In this document: positions 21,893 to 33,112 of the stretch, piece by piece
Layout of the letters: each line of letters begins with the position of its first letter
Numbering within the stretch: position 1 is the stretch's first letter
Assembly: GCF_001653235.2 (NCBI RefSeq)
Contig: NC_035793.1
Coordinates: 1,860,001 to 1,924,000, forward strand
Length of the DNA stretch: 64,000 bases
Source: Pochonia chlamydosporia 170
Taxonomy: Eukaryota; Ascomycota; Sordariomycetes; Hypocreales; Clavicipitaceae
Reading direction: 5' to 3'
Program-made: the position numbers and the translations under genes
Notes under the pieces: generated by a model
Told to the model about the DNA's origin: nothing
Seen by the model: the letters and a program-made list of their open reading frames with translations, nothing else
Databases searched by the model: none

Positions 21893-22710
21893 GGGTTTAT
21901 GCAACGTCGAGGACTTAAATTAGTCTCAGTAGAGGTGCAATGGCGCAAGGCGAGTCGGTGGGGTCACGATTGGCGATCCAACGAGGATTCTGGTCTAGAA
22001 GGGGAACATAAACGCCAAGGACGCCTTTGGTGGTGATAATAAGCACTTGCTTGAGAGAATGGGTCTAATACGTGGACCATCTGCCTGGGCAGTTAGTGCT
22101 GCTGCCTCATTGTTCCAGTTTGTTGTGCTTTACTCGCCTCGTTTTTACCGCTTCTTGACGACATGTACCAGTGACTAGACACCAATGCAAGACAGCCCTG
22201 CCAACTTTCTATTTAACCTTCATGTTGGGCCTGGATTGTTTGTCTCCCGGAGGTCTGGCGCCACGTCCGCGGGGTACAGAAAGTCAAGTGCAAGATCAAC
22301 GCCCATGGCTGCTCTGGTTCACTTGGGTGGATCCTTCTCTCCTCTGTCCATGCACAGCTCAGTGTGCCCATGTGAGCACAAGCATCATTGCAAGAGCCGC
22401 ATTTGTGAAACATAAACCGGCAAAAAAATGTTAGCAATATCAATTCCAATCATCGCCTAAATGTTCTAAAAAAAAAAAAAACATCATCTTTGCAGTTACT
22501 GGAAATTATATAAACCATCATCAATAAAACCTACTCATCAGTGACCACTCACCCAAACCGCCAGCCACAACAGCTCCTCGGCTCACCTTTCCAGCTCCAT
22601 ATACCGACGAAAGCCGACGACGTCACCACCATTAAGCCGCCAACTCCAAAATCCAATTCCTCCTCCCTTCCATCACCAAAATCCTCCAATTCATCAGCCC
22701 AACCGTCACA
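21893..22710. other. intergenic, divergent promoters
   Basis: This lies between the minus-strand membrane-protein gene and the plus-strand hydratase gene. It contains a 13-A run near 22470 and a TATATAAA element at about 22507-22514, roughly 200 nt before the hydratase start. Confidence 0.45.
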
Positions 22711-23731
22711 ATGCCTCCCCGAATCTCGCTCCCTCGTGCCGCCACACCATTCATCCGCCGCCTCTACTCCACCGAAACCGAACCTCTCATCCGCGTCACC
22801 AACATCCCCTCCCAATCCTCCGGCCACATCCGCGTCCTCGAGCTCAACCGCCCCAAGGCCCGAAACGCCATCTCCAAGGGCCTCCTGTCCGCTCTGCGCG
22901 CCGAAGTCGACGACCTCCACGCGCAGTATGGCCCCAATGGCGAGGAGACGGGCGTGACGCGGCCAGGTGTTGGCGCGGAATTGGGTCCCACGAGGGCGCT
23001 CGTCCTGGCGAGTGCTGTCGATGCTTGCTTTTGCGCGGGTGCCGATTTGAAGGAGAGGAAGGGATTCACACAAGAAGAGTATGTTTAACGAGCTCTGCCA
23101 ATGCTATGCTAATTGTAGCGTTCTGAGTATCATACATAAAGCTAACTATAGCAGAACAACACAATTCCTCTCCAACCTCCGCGGCACATTCACGGCCCTC
23201 TCCAACCTTCAAATCCCCACCATATCAGCTATTTCGTCCCTCGCTCTTGGCGGTGGCCTTGAACTCGCCTTGTCCACCCACTTCCGTGTCCTGTCGTCCA
23301 ACGCCATCATCGGCCTCCCAGAAACTCGCCTCGGCATTATCCCCGGCGCGGGCGGCACGCACCGTCTTCCAGCCATCATTGGCGTCTCCCGAGCCCGCGA
23401 CTTGATCCTCACGGGCCGTCGTGTCGCCGCCCCGGAGGCATACTTCCTTGGAATCGCAGATCGCCTGGTCGAGGTCGTCCCTGAAGATGAGCGCGACGGT
23501 TCGGATATTCTGTCTGCGGCTCGTAAAACTACGCTGGCTGAGGCCGTTAGACTCGCCCAGGAGATTTGTGAGGGCGGGCCAGTTGCCATTCGTGCTGGGT
23601 TGCAGGCTGTGGCTTGGGCGAGACAGGAGAAGGAGAATGAGATGTATGAGAGGGTCGTTGCGACCGAGGATAGGAATGAGGCGCTCAAGGCGTTCCAGGA
23701 GAAGAGGAAGCCTATTTTCAAGGGACGATAA
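22711..23731 (+). CDS. mitochondrial enoyl-CoA hydratase, AUH/methylglutaconyl-CoA hydratase type
   Basis: Two exons (22711-23078, 23155-23731) and a 76-nt intron encode 314 residues. The AUH-type enzyme hydrates 3-methylglutaconyl-CoA in leucine breakdown. The N-terminus is basic and Ser/Arg-rich (RAATPFIRRLYSTE), a mitochondrial presequence. The crotonase fold follows: LNRPKARNAIS, the oxyanion-hole segment CFCAGADLKERKG characteristic of AUH, GGGLELALSTHFRV with Glu159, and GLPETRLGIIPGAGGT with Glu179. The 20-residue spacing of the two glutamates is the same as between the catalytic pair of human AUH. A C-terminal EKRKPIFKGR tail is usual for the family. Other crotonases share the fold, so substrate assignment rests on the ADLKER signature. 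Confidence 0.9.
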
Positions 23732-24125
23732 ACTTGTCAAGAGCTGTAAAAATATATATCACGATATGGTATGGTTGGATTGAAACAGAGTAAACCGTAG
23801 GGCACTGATTAATGATGATATAATTTGATACCCTTTTGCCTTTGTCTATTGGACAACTTGTAACTTCGGGATGTACCCCGTCATCCGAAATGCCAGACGC
23901 CATGGACGCCATGTCTAATGCATCTGCGTCGCTCCCAATTTGATCCCGATGAACGGGCCCACGCATAAAACAAAACGATACTTGCTATATGCAAATACTC
24001 AAAACATGAACCAATTTAACAAGAAGTCGAGTCATTTGTATGGCTGAAGGCTACCATACTGCGAAAGCAATACAATCACTCAGCCACCATCAAATCCATT
24101 CCTCAACCACGCTACACACTACCTC

Positions 24126-27100
24126 CTACTCCTGCATCCTTTGAGTCTCGTCACTTCCGTTGCCACGCTTCGGGCTAATTCCTTGATTCACTGGCTCGAT
24201 TCCTTCGATCACGGGTGCAACCACTTCGGCAACGGCGTCAATATCTCCGTCCTTGTCCGTCACCATTTCCGATGCTGGGGTATCCTGTGGTTCTGAGGGG
24301 GGTGTTGGCGGCTGTCGTTTTGGGACATTGACGTAGTCGTCCTTGTCTCCGTCACGGACATAGCACAAGAAGTACGGTTCACCGCTAGTGCTGAGGGTCT
24401 CGAGAACTTCCGCAGTGTTCTTGTTCTCTTTGACGTCGGCATCATTGTACCATCTCCATGTACTCTCCTCAAAGTCGTGTATCCATACCCAATAGTGACC
24501 AGACATCAAGTGTCCTCGATGGCAAATGACGGCATGAAGACGGTATGGCGTTCCATCGAGGCTCCCTTGGTGTTCTTTGAGAGTCTGCTCTCGCTGTTGT
24601 AGCTCAGCTTCCATCATTTGACGAATTGTGCTATCGGTTTCCCGGATATTTAACGCCTTTGGTTCGTGAGTTGTAGGCTGCTCAGAACTAGCTGAAGTTG
24701 ATGGGGTCACAAGCAGGAAATCTTCCTCCACGGGACCATCAAAGTCCCAGTTCTCTTCTGGAGCGGAAACAATTTCTGGAGCGTCGCCATTAATCTGGCC
24801 CGCGTTTGTTGTTCCACTCGCCTCATTTGTGTCTAGAGTTCCCGCCGAATACCTCTCCAGATATGATATATAATTCGGGTTGGAGTCAACCTTTGCGATT
24901 TGTGACCTAAGGTCAGATATACGATCAGACAACGCCCAGTCTTCCACGCGCCGCCGAAACACTGGCGATTCGTGTGGAGCATCCATATATCTGTCCAAGT
25001 AAAGAGTTTCTGGAATGACGACAGCGTTGCCATTCTTGCTTCCCATGGACTGCGATCGCTGAATGAGAATGTGCAACACCGGAGGCAGAGTTTTGATAGC
25101 GGTGTACCTCGAGAGCTTGCTCTCCTCCAGGATCTGCTGATCAAAGTTGCGGCCCAGTGCGTCATATAGCGAACATGGCCCATCCGGGGCGGGAAATGCG
25201 GTGATGGAACGATCGAAGCTGATTTCCGACTGGTATTTGTTTTCGTCAAACTTCTTGGTGTAGTTGACTGTCGTCACGAAAAAAGTCTCCATAATATTTT
25301 CAAGCTGGATGCCGGTCTTCTGGTCCACCGATGTGGGCTGGATTGCAGCTTGTAGGCGATTGATGATACTGCCCATGACTTCTTCAACGTCTTGCTGGTC
25401 AGTGCCGGATGACCGCTTCTGATGCTCAAGAGCATTCAGAACTTTCTGATCAACAGTTTCAGGCTCAACTGCATCTGCCATATCTACGTCTTGGCTACCC
25501 CCCACAGCGTCCTTGGGGACAGCGATCGCTGCTTCTGTGTCTTTAGCTTGTGTAGGAATTTCGGTGGACTTGTCCGCTTCCTGCGTGTTATTGTCCTTGC
25601 TAGTTGTGACATCCGTAACACCAGCCGGTTGACCAGAGCCTTGGACCGTTTCTACCTTCTCATACGAATGATCCGAACGTGCGTCCTCTTGGTCGACAAG
25701 TGTCCTCGAACTAGAAGTGCTGGCCATCTCTGAGACATCTGGGACATCTGTTACACTGACATTAGCCATGTCAACGTCCTCCGCAGCCTGAGCTGGTGGC
25801 GCTGGGGATGGCCGAGCAGGCAAAGGTGGAGGTTGCGGCCCGATGGGCTGTTCAGATGACTGTTTGGGATTATGAAGCAGAGTATGTGTTGATAACAACA
25901 CAGCATTAGCTAAGCGCTGAGATGGTTTAGTTGCGGATTGTTTTGCGGCTTTGAGATTTTGGAAGAGCTCAGATAGCTCCTTTGCAACTAATTTCAAGTT
26001 AGCTCGTCAGTCGACAAAAACACGACCTGCAAATCAAACAACCTACACGCCTGTGCGACGACAGCCTCGCCACGATCCATCTGCATCTTGTTGCCGCCAA
26101 GAAGTCGAGATTTAATGCTTTCGTCGTCAAGGGCCAGCTTGACATCGTCATAATTCAAGACGATGTCTCGAACTGGCTTGACTGTAAAGAGATATTGCAA
26201 CAAACTGTTCAGATAGCAAGTATTCCCAATATTGTGTAACCCAACCGGCAGGGCATAGTTGACTGGTGCATTATCGTCCTTAGCTTTGACGCCATATATT
26301 CCATTTTCTTGTCGAAGTTCCATTGCGGCTTGTTTGAGTGCGGGTGAAGAAGTATGATCTGCAATTGCTTCTAAGGCGTCTAGGTAAACTTGTGTGGCTT
26401 CTTTGCTCTTGCTTGCTTCAATCTTGGTGGCTGTTAGTACTCTGGAGCTCGACTGAAGATCTGAGATGGAGGGGTGAAATGAAGATATTCTTACCTTCTT
26501 CTTCGTTGCTTCATAAACAGTTTCCCAAGGTGCGTCTGTGTTCTTGAGGTCTAAGATTGTTCTGCTAGTTTCCAGGGACATCTTCGCATCAGCCTCCATT
26601 AACAACTGTGCTTGGTATATATCGTCGTTAGAGTTCTGAGCAATGAGGAGCAGCATAGATCTTGCCGTCGTAGCATCTGCCGGGTCCCGCGCAAGCTTCT
26701 GTCTGAATGCTTGAATCAAAGAATCCGCGCTGTAGTTGTTGGGCGGCTGCAGACTTAAGAAATTGAGTGCTTGAGGAACGAGGCCGTCGTCATCGTTAGT
26801 CGCGGGTATGTGTGCTTGGTTATCGAATACCGAGGATTGAGTAATGGCATAGTCTGAAAGCAATTCGTCGCCAGTATCGTTTGCAATGCCCATAATGGCG
26901 TCCACCAAGGCCCTTCTGCGGTTGGGTAACAGGTCCCATTGGCGTTTATAAGCGTTGACTACAGCTTCTCGGGATTGATTAGGAAGCACTCCGATCAGTT
27001 TATACCGCTCAACGTTGACCAACGCATTGGTTGCAGCATTTGGCACTTCCTGGCAGCCCAAGTCCGCGTGCAAGACTGGCGTGATGATTGTGGGCTTTTC

Positions 27101-28190
27101 TGCTGCCTGGCCTGCCTTGTGAATCAGACATTGCACTTCGGCACGCACATCCTCCAAGTAGGATCGATAGGTTCCTATTTCAGTCACGCCGGTCGGCCCA
27201 CCAGCAGGGGGAGGCGGTGATGGCGTAAAGGAACCTTCGTCAACGCCATCTCTGACGTCCACTTTCTCCGTGAATTCCAACTGGCGAAACATGTCAAAGC
27301 ACCGGGGGCCGAATAGAACGGCAAACCGCTTATTCCTTTTTGATATGCTTCTTGCGTCCTCTGGGCTGCTTTCTAGCAAGTTCTTAAGATACGTGTTCAA
27401 ATTCAGGGTGGCCTGATATGCCCACTCGTCGGTTGCGCCTTCATATCGGCTTGGTTCTTGCTCTTTGGCCACCCTAAGCTGCTCGCAGATAGCCTCCCGG
27501 TCCAACAATAACTTCACCCAGGCCTGTGGCATTCTCGGTTCCGAGACTTCCAGAGTGACCTGAAAGGTGCATGGAGGAGCAGAGCATACAAAGTGCTCTC
27601 GGGCCAGCAGAGGGCAGTGCTTGGTATTATCTTGGGCTATGTCTTGGTCTGATGCAGATCCCACCCATACCAAGTGATGCCACGGAAATTGATTGTCGCG
27701 GAGGGGCCAAGACGACTGGTTTTGGTCGCACAGCCCATAGTTGTGGGTTACATCCCAGGTCATCTTGAAGACAAAGTGGAAGTGGCAGTCGAGGCATATC
27801 GATGACAGTATCCGAGACGAAGGTGTGGAGAAGCTTTGGTTTCCATTCATCACCAGCTTGTGAGGATGATCCCATGTATATGTGCTCTGCAGCTTGGCGT
27901 GTCGGGCTCGCTCGAACAGGTCGCAGACGGTGAAATTGTTGTTCAACAGCTCGTAAACCCATCGGCTCGGATTGCAGCCTGCAAGAAGGTGGCGTTAGTT
28001 CGATATCCAACTATCTGAAATGAGCTCTTGGAAGGCATTAATACATACCAGCAATTTCCCTGCCGGGTGCCAAGTTGGATTTCATGGCCGTCATGTTATG
28101 TTGCACGAAGCCTGCTGGTGAGGTGCCTGGCAAGGTCGCATACGGGCTCGGCTCTTGGCCCTGCGATCTCAGGTCGTAATGGCCAGTCAT
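24126..28190 (-). CDS. UBP2: ubiquitin-specific protease, Ubp2-like
   Basis: Four exons (28049-28190, 26495-27978, 26047-26422, 24126-25987) encode 1287 residues, close to yeast Ubp2 (about 1270). The enzyme removes ubiquitin, notably K63 chains, and yeast Ubp2 works with Rsp5 and Rup1. The N-terminal half is a helical region specific to this subfamily. The Cys box is GLHNIGNTCYLNSLLQY with catalytic Cys611. An acidic, low-complexity insertion follows. The His box reads GHLMSGHYWVWIHDFE with His1165, then WRWYNDADV. Intron 3 restores an AQAFAKELSELF segment between the boxes. The start at 28190 (MTGHYDLRSQ) is the first ATG of exon 1, and a second in-frame ATG lies at 28094. The intron at 26423-26494 is 72 nt, stop-free and in frame. 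Confidence 0.9.
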
Positions 28191-31096
28191 TTTCAAACGT
28201 AGGGCCGGCAAGCGTGCCGAATCGTGATATATCGTTGATGTACTCGTTAAAATGGGAAACTGTCACTGGAGTTTGGTCTGGTGGATGGACGCTTGCCCCC
28301 GCCGGCGGATGGGAGAGCTGTGATGGCTGAAGCAAAGGATGCCACGCAGCATCAAGGCAATCAGACCAAGCAGCAGCCTTGGAGCATGATCCTGCAGCCG
28401 GTGCAAGGCAACCACTCCGGGATAAATATTCGTCTGTCAACTGGTCTGTCTGTCGGGTAGCCTACGCGGGGAGGCGTAAATGCTTGCGCGGTCTTGGGGG
28501 TGGTAATGCTGTGGCGATGTGACGACCTGGCTGACGCAGCTTCTAGAAAGTTGAAGCATCAATTGAGACAAGGGCGAACATTGAAGCTCCATCAAAGGGC
28601 GAATCACATCCTGTCTGGTTGGACCAGCCCAGTTGCCGTTGGCGCTTGACCTGTCTGGTGCTTAGGAGGGGCCGTTGTATGGCATCAAAGGTCGATAGGC
28701 CCCGGAGTGCCATGTCATGGGTGGTCAAAGCGCTGTGCTGAATGTGCAATGGCCCGATTCGTCCATGTCGTGGTCGGATGCACCTGTCAAGTTTATGCAA
28801 TTTGATGCATGTGCACATTTGTTTTTGGATTTGAACCTCAACCTCGAACCTCCTACTTGCCATCAAACCCCTCAAATCCATCAAATCACATCAACACAGG
28901 ACTTGTTGAGGAACATCCGCTACACTCGTTGAGATAATGCAAGCCACACTGTTCCGTTGATATTTCTGTGATGCGCCTACCCCAAACTCCGTCTTTACGC
29001 CATATTCACTCCATTGAACCCTGTGCTCCGTAGATGGATGGAGCCAGACGAGCAATGTCTACTGCTGGGGAGACTTTCCAGATGTATGTGCTGAGTTTGA
29101 ATTCACAGTCACTCACTGGCTATCTGTATCTACGGCTGATTAAAAACTAACAGGTCGTAGGACGAATAGCATAGTGCATAGTAGACAGTTTACATGACGT
29201 TAATCACCAGGATATCCGAATATGACATATTTCACACCCCTACGATCAGAAAAGGCCCTAGGATACGCTGGCACGTTTTTTGCTCGCAAACCAGTGCCTA
29301 GATTCACCCAAGCCAGAGAGACTCTGTCGGCCACTGTTGACCGCTCTTGTGACGATCCGTCGAACTCATTAAAGGCTATCAATGATGCTCGTGGGAAAGA
29401 ATATTGCCGAATCTCCGTGCTAGAGAAACCCTGTTGTAGCTACCAATCTTAATCTTCCAGCGTTTCGGTGCGGCCGATTTGTCGTTGTAACGTTTGGCGG
29501 GCTGCCAACGGCGGATGTTAGAAATGTTTTAACGCAGCCCCAACGATTCCCACAAAACTCTATTGGAACGACCGGCCGTTTTAACGTTTTATCGTTCGAC
29601 AAAACCTCAAACCCGCTCGTCGACTGAGGGGTATCACTTTATGTAGAATGCGGCCCACCGCAATTACACTCAGAGTCAATTGCTACAACAATGACTGCTA
29701 GCAGAGCATAATTTCTGAAAGGTAGCTAATCGCGGGACTGAAAATGAGGACCTTTTTCTATTTGCTCCAGCCCCAGACGTTTGATGATACAAACAAACAA
29801 ATAATCTACATACTCATGGTGAACTTGACCTGTATCAAACATTGGTGCCTGTCGACACCACACAGTCTACTTAACCTCGTCATTTAGGAAATAGCGATGT
29901 GCTGGAAAGTTTCCACTTTGTTACTAAGTAAGATCAAGGAAACCGGGTCCGGGGCCGGGTGGTTTGTTTACCGAATAAAGTTGACCCTGGTGCACCGAAT
30001 GGAACCCTATCGCAGGGAAGCTTGATCTGACGGTGCTGATAAACTCAGTGGAGTGGAGGGAGCGATATAACGTTCCTGAACCATGTCCGCTGTCCATGCC
30101 CACGATCGGCCTGTGAGGTTAAAGGATGCTTGGTTCGGTATATTCATTGCAACGAGTGATTCTGTTAGTTTTCATGCTAAACGTGCTGGTCAGATGTTAA
30201 AGGCTTGTGCGTCAACGAAACTCGACACGCGCGTGGGTAGTAATGGAAATGCCTTTCGAGTTGCGTTACCTGACTGAGTTGCAACACGGCTCCTGCGAGA
30301 ACCCAGGGCAACACGCCCGCGATAACTAGAGAACGACAACGTATCGTCAAGTACTAAATATGCCGATATTTGAATTTTTATCGTTTTCTAACCAATACAG
30401 CTGTTCTATAGCCGAGGAACCTATCCTTAAGGTGCAACAGTCCGCTTCTTGTTTGGCCTAGCTGCCCTGAAGATAGCTACCAACACTGCCTCATTTGCCT
30501 TCAACCGAAACCTCCCCGACCAAACCCTACACGGCCAAGGTCTGCCAACTGCATACGGTAGCCGTTAGTATCTCCGTTCACAAAATTAGTTTTCCTGGCC
30601 GCGGGTGCGTCAGGTGACAACTTGCAAGGCTGTATCTCATCATATAAACAACTCCCTCCCCGGGCACACCAGACGTTCCAATGTTGTCTTCTCATCTACC
30701 TACTCATAATCTTAACCAATTATCAGCTACATTTGGTCTCAGAAACGCACTCTCCAACTCTGGGCCGAATTCAGTCAGCTAACTTACCTGTTCATCGTCA
30801 ACTGCACCTTGCACAATCACACTCTGGCAACTTCTGCCCACTAAACTTCATTTCATTGTCTATTGGCATTCTTCGTTTCATAATTTCCTTGAGGTTATAG
30901 AATTTTGCAATCGCAAGTTCATCTTCAACAGCACCCTGCACAAGCTCATTCTTGCAACTTCTGCCCACTAAGCTTCACCTCATGGTCTAGCGTCATTCTT
31001 GTTTCATTCTCTTCCTTCATTTACGGCATTTCGCAATTGCATACTCGTTTTCATCTTCCTCATCTATACTTATTACCACCTGCTGCGTCCGCGACT
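28191..31096. other. intergenic, 2.9 kb, gene-poor
   Basis: No gene is supported here. The left end is the promoter of the Ubp2-like gene and the right end is the leader of the F-box/ankyrin gene, with a duplicated segment at 30791-31018. The middle (about 29460-29640) has repeated TAACGTTT and CGGCCG words but no clear element. Confidence 0.45.
30791..31018 (+). repeat. diverged direct duplication in 5' leader
   Basis: Two copies of about 100 bp lie 127 bp apart (about 30791-30890 and 30918-31018). Both contain TTCATC.TCAAC..CACC.TGCACAA, then CAACTTCTGCCCACTAA.CTTCA, then CATTCTT.GTTTCAT. They differ at many positions, so the duplication is old. It lies directly upstream of the F-box/ankyrin start at 31097. 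Confidence 0.75.
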
Positions 31097-33112
31097 ATGC
31101 CTTGCACAGCCAAATCATCTAGGAATCGTCTGGCTGCTCGGCCGCCAGCGAAGAGGAGAAAGATGAACACGCAAACAAAACTGGACGTGACACCGGGACA
31201 GTACGAGACCCCGGCACGATACAAGGCATACCTTAGCAATTTGCCAAATGAAATTAAGCACATTCTTGTCAGTTTCATGCCTGAGGGCTCGCTTCACAAT
31301 CTGGCCAGATGCAACTCCCTTTGGAACGCTGTTGCAACACCTGCACTGTACAGGCTCGACGCCAAACATGGAAACTCGACCGCGATACGATGGGCTGTCA
31401 CCGACTGTGCAGCAAAAGACATGGACATTGCCTTGAAGATATTGAGAAAGTCTGTCAGCTTCAAGGGAAATGTGAATGCCGTCCACGAACAGAACGGGCA
31501 TGCGACGGCGTTACACTACGCAGCAGCCTATGCAAGGCACAAACTTATTGAAGAACTATTCAGATTGGGCGCGAAGCCCGGCGTTTGGTGCTCTGGAGTC
31601 GATTGGTTCAAAAAGCTTGACATACCTGGACTGAACCGCACCATGAAGTGCCAGTATAAATGGTTCTCAAAAGTTCCCAGACGCTGGGGATTTTCAGCTC
31701 TCACTATAGCAATCATTCTGAAGGACAAAGCCACAGCTAAGTTGTTTCTTCGGGCGGGAGCATCCTGCGTCGTCGCGCTGGACGAAGAAGAATATCGGGC
31801 AGACGTGGAACACCCTCTTGAGGAAGCCATCACGGTGTATCATCTCCTTGCCGCCGCCGAAGCCGACATCATCCCCGGATGGTTCAGACTGTTTCAACGT
31901 TCCAACAGCACCAACGTGATCAATGCTCGAATGCCGTACTGGGGCACGGCATTGCACCTGGCGGTGAATTTGGGAAATGGCTCAGCATTCGACATAATTC
32001 TCAGTCGGGGCGAGGGCATAATGCCCGATCTTCCAAACCAGGCGATAGAGACGCCAATGCTCACAGCAATCAGGAAGGCATTTGAAATAAATGACAACAT
32101 GAAGCCTGCAAAACGAAAGGCCATTATAGAATGGATCCCGAAATTATTGCACGCGGGTGCGCTTATCAACCCGGCGCCAAACGCTGCGGCCGCGCCACTG
32201 GCGTACGCGTTGAGAGAGTTCGAGTTCCAAACCTCTATTGTGCCGAAAACTGCCAAGAGAGTCATCGAGATTCTTGTGGACATTGGAGGAGCAGATATCG
32301 ATTGGAGACGTGGAAATAGGGACACGCTTCTACAAGACTTTTGCGCCCAAATTGTGGCAAGAAGGGGTTCCACGAAAATGGAGGAGATACTAGAGTACCT
32401 AATTTCCAGAGGAGGAAACCTGAACGCCGCTCCAGGTCTTCTAAGAGGAGTATCCATCATGTTTGATTCAATCATGGCCATCACTGGACCGACGGGATCG
32501 AAGTCACTCATGTCATATCATAAGATCATCCTGGAATCTGGGGCAAGGCTCCTACCAAATGAAGTTCCAGCCGTCTTTCGAACATGGTACAAAGGCGACA
32601 TGCTGAACAAGTCCAAGATCTACAATATAATGCAGCACAAGCAACACATTGATCAGCCAGGAATAGACTTGGCCTGGGAACACGCCATCGTGAAGCGAGA
32701 TGAAAAGCTCCTCCACGCCATGCACGCCGATGGTCTGATGCCTTCCAAAGGAGATTCCCTCATTCACGGAGTGATTGAGTGCCAGGCTCAACGATTCTGG
32801 CCTGCAATCATGGACATACAATTCAACCCCAATTGCCTCGACGTCAACGCCCATGGTGGAAGCCTGCTCCATACTCTGGTGCGAGCGGTTCACGAGCCTC
32901 CCTGTGAGCGGAGCCAGTTCATTATGCCAAATAAGGCGGTGCAAATTGCCCATTCTCTCATCGAAAAGGGCACTTCGACTTTGATTCGAGATAATGCTGG
33001 GATACTAGCTCTGGAGTTGTTTGACGAGTTTGGGATTGAGAAACAACAGAAATTACGTGCTACGCTTCTTGAAGCGTATTTTCAAGAGACCAAAGATTCA
33101 CATCGAGATTGA
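31097..33112 (+). CDS. F-box and ankyrin-repeat protein
   Basis: A single exon encodes 671 residues from the ATG at 31097. The frame stays open 64 codons upstream, to 30905, but those codons lie inside the duplicated leader, so I use the downstream ATG. A basic, nuclear-signal-like cluster (RPPAKRRKMN) lies at about residues 15-24. An F-box-like motif occupies about 45-86 (LSNLPNEIKHILVSFMPEGS, then LARCNSLWNAVATPALYR). The rest is built of ankyrin-type repeats, some degenerate (ATALHYAAAYARHKLIEELF, GTALHLAVNLGNGSAFDII). F-box proteins link substrates to SCF ubiquitin ligases, and here the ankyrin repeats would bind the substrate. The family is expanded and fast-evolving in filamentous fungi. 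The partner is unknown. Confidence 0.8.
   Translation: MPCTAKSSRNRLAARPPAKRRKMNTQTKLDVTPGQYETPARYKAYLSNLPNEIKHILVSFMPEGSLHNLARCNSLWNAVATPALYRLDAKHGNSTAIRWAVTDCAAKDMDIALKILRKSVSFKGNVNAVHEQNGHATALHYAAAYARHKLIEELFRLGAKPGVWCSGVDWFKKLDIPGLNRTMKCQYKWFSKVPRRWGFSALTIAIILKDKATAKLFLRAGASCVVALDEEEYRADVEHPLEEAITVYHLLAAAEADIIPGWFRLFQRSNSTNVINARMPYWGTALHLAVNLGNGSAFDIILSRGEGIMPDLPNQAIETPMLTAIRKAFEINDNMKPAKRKAIIEWIPKLLHAGALINPAPNAAAAPLAYALREFEFQTSIVPKTAKRVIEILVDIGGADIDWRRGNRDTLLQDFCAQIVARRGSTKMEEILEYLISRGGNLNAAPGLLRGVSIMFDSIMAITGPTGSKSLMSYHKIILESGARLLPNEVPAVFRTWYKGDMLNKSKIYNIMQHKQHIDQPGIDLAWEHAIVKRDEKLLHAMHADGLMPSKGDSLIHGVIECQAQRFWPAIMDIQFNPNCLDVNAHGGSLLHTLVRAVHEPPCERSQFIMPNKAVQIAHSLIEKGTSTLIRDNAGILALELFDEFGIEKQQKLRATLLEAYFQETKDSHRD

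Noticed and set aside
29460..29640. Possible inverted repeats around CGGCCG and TAACGTTT words
   Set aside because: The words recur but no long paired arms or target-site duplications could be read, so no mobile element is called.
30905..31096. Extra 64 N-terminal codons on the F-box/ankyrin protein
   Set aside because: They lie in a duplicated, CT-rich leader and do not resemble the family's N-terminus; kept only as a possible extension.
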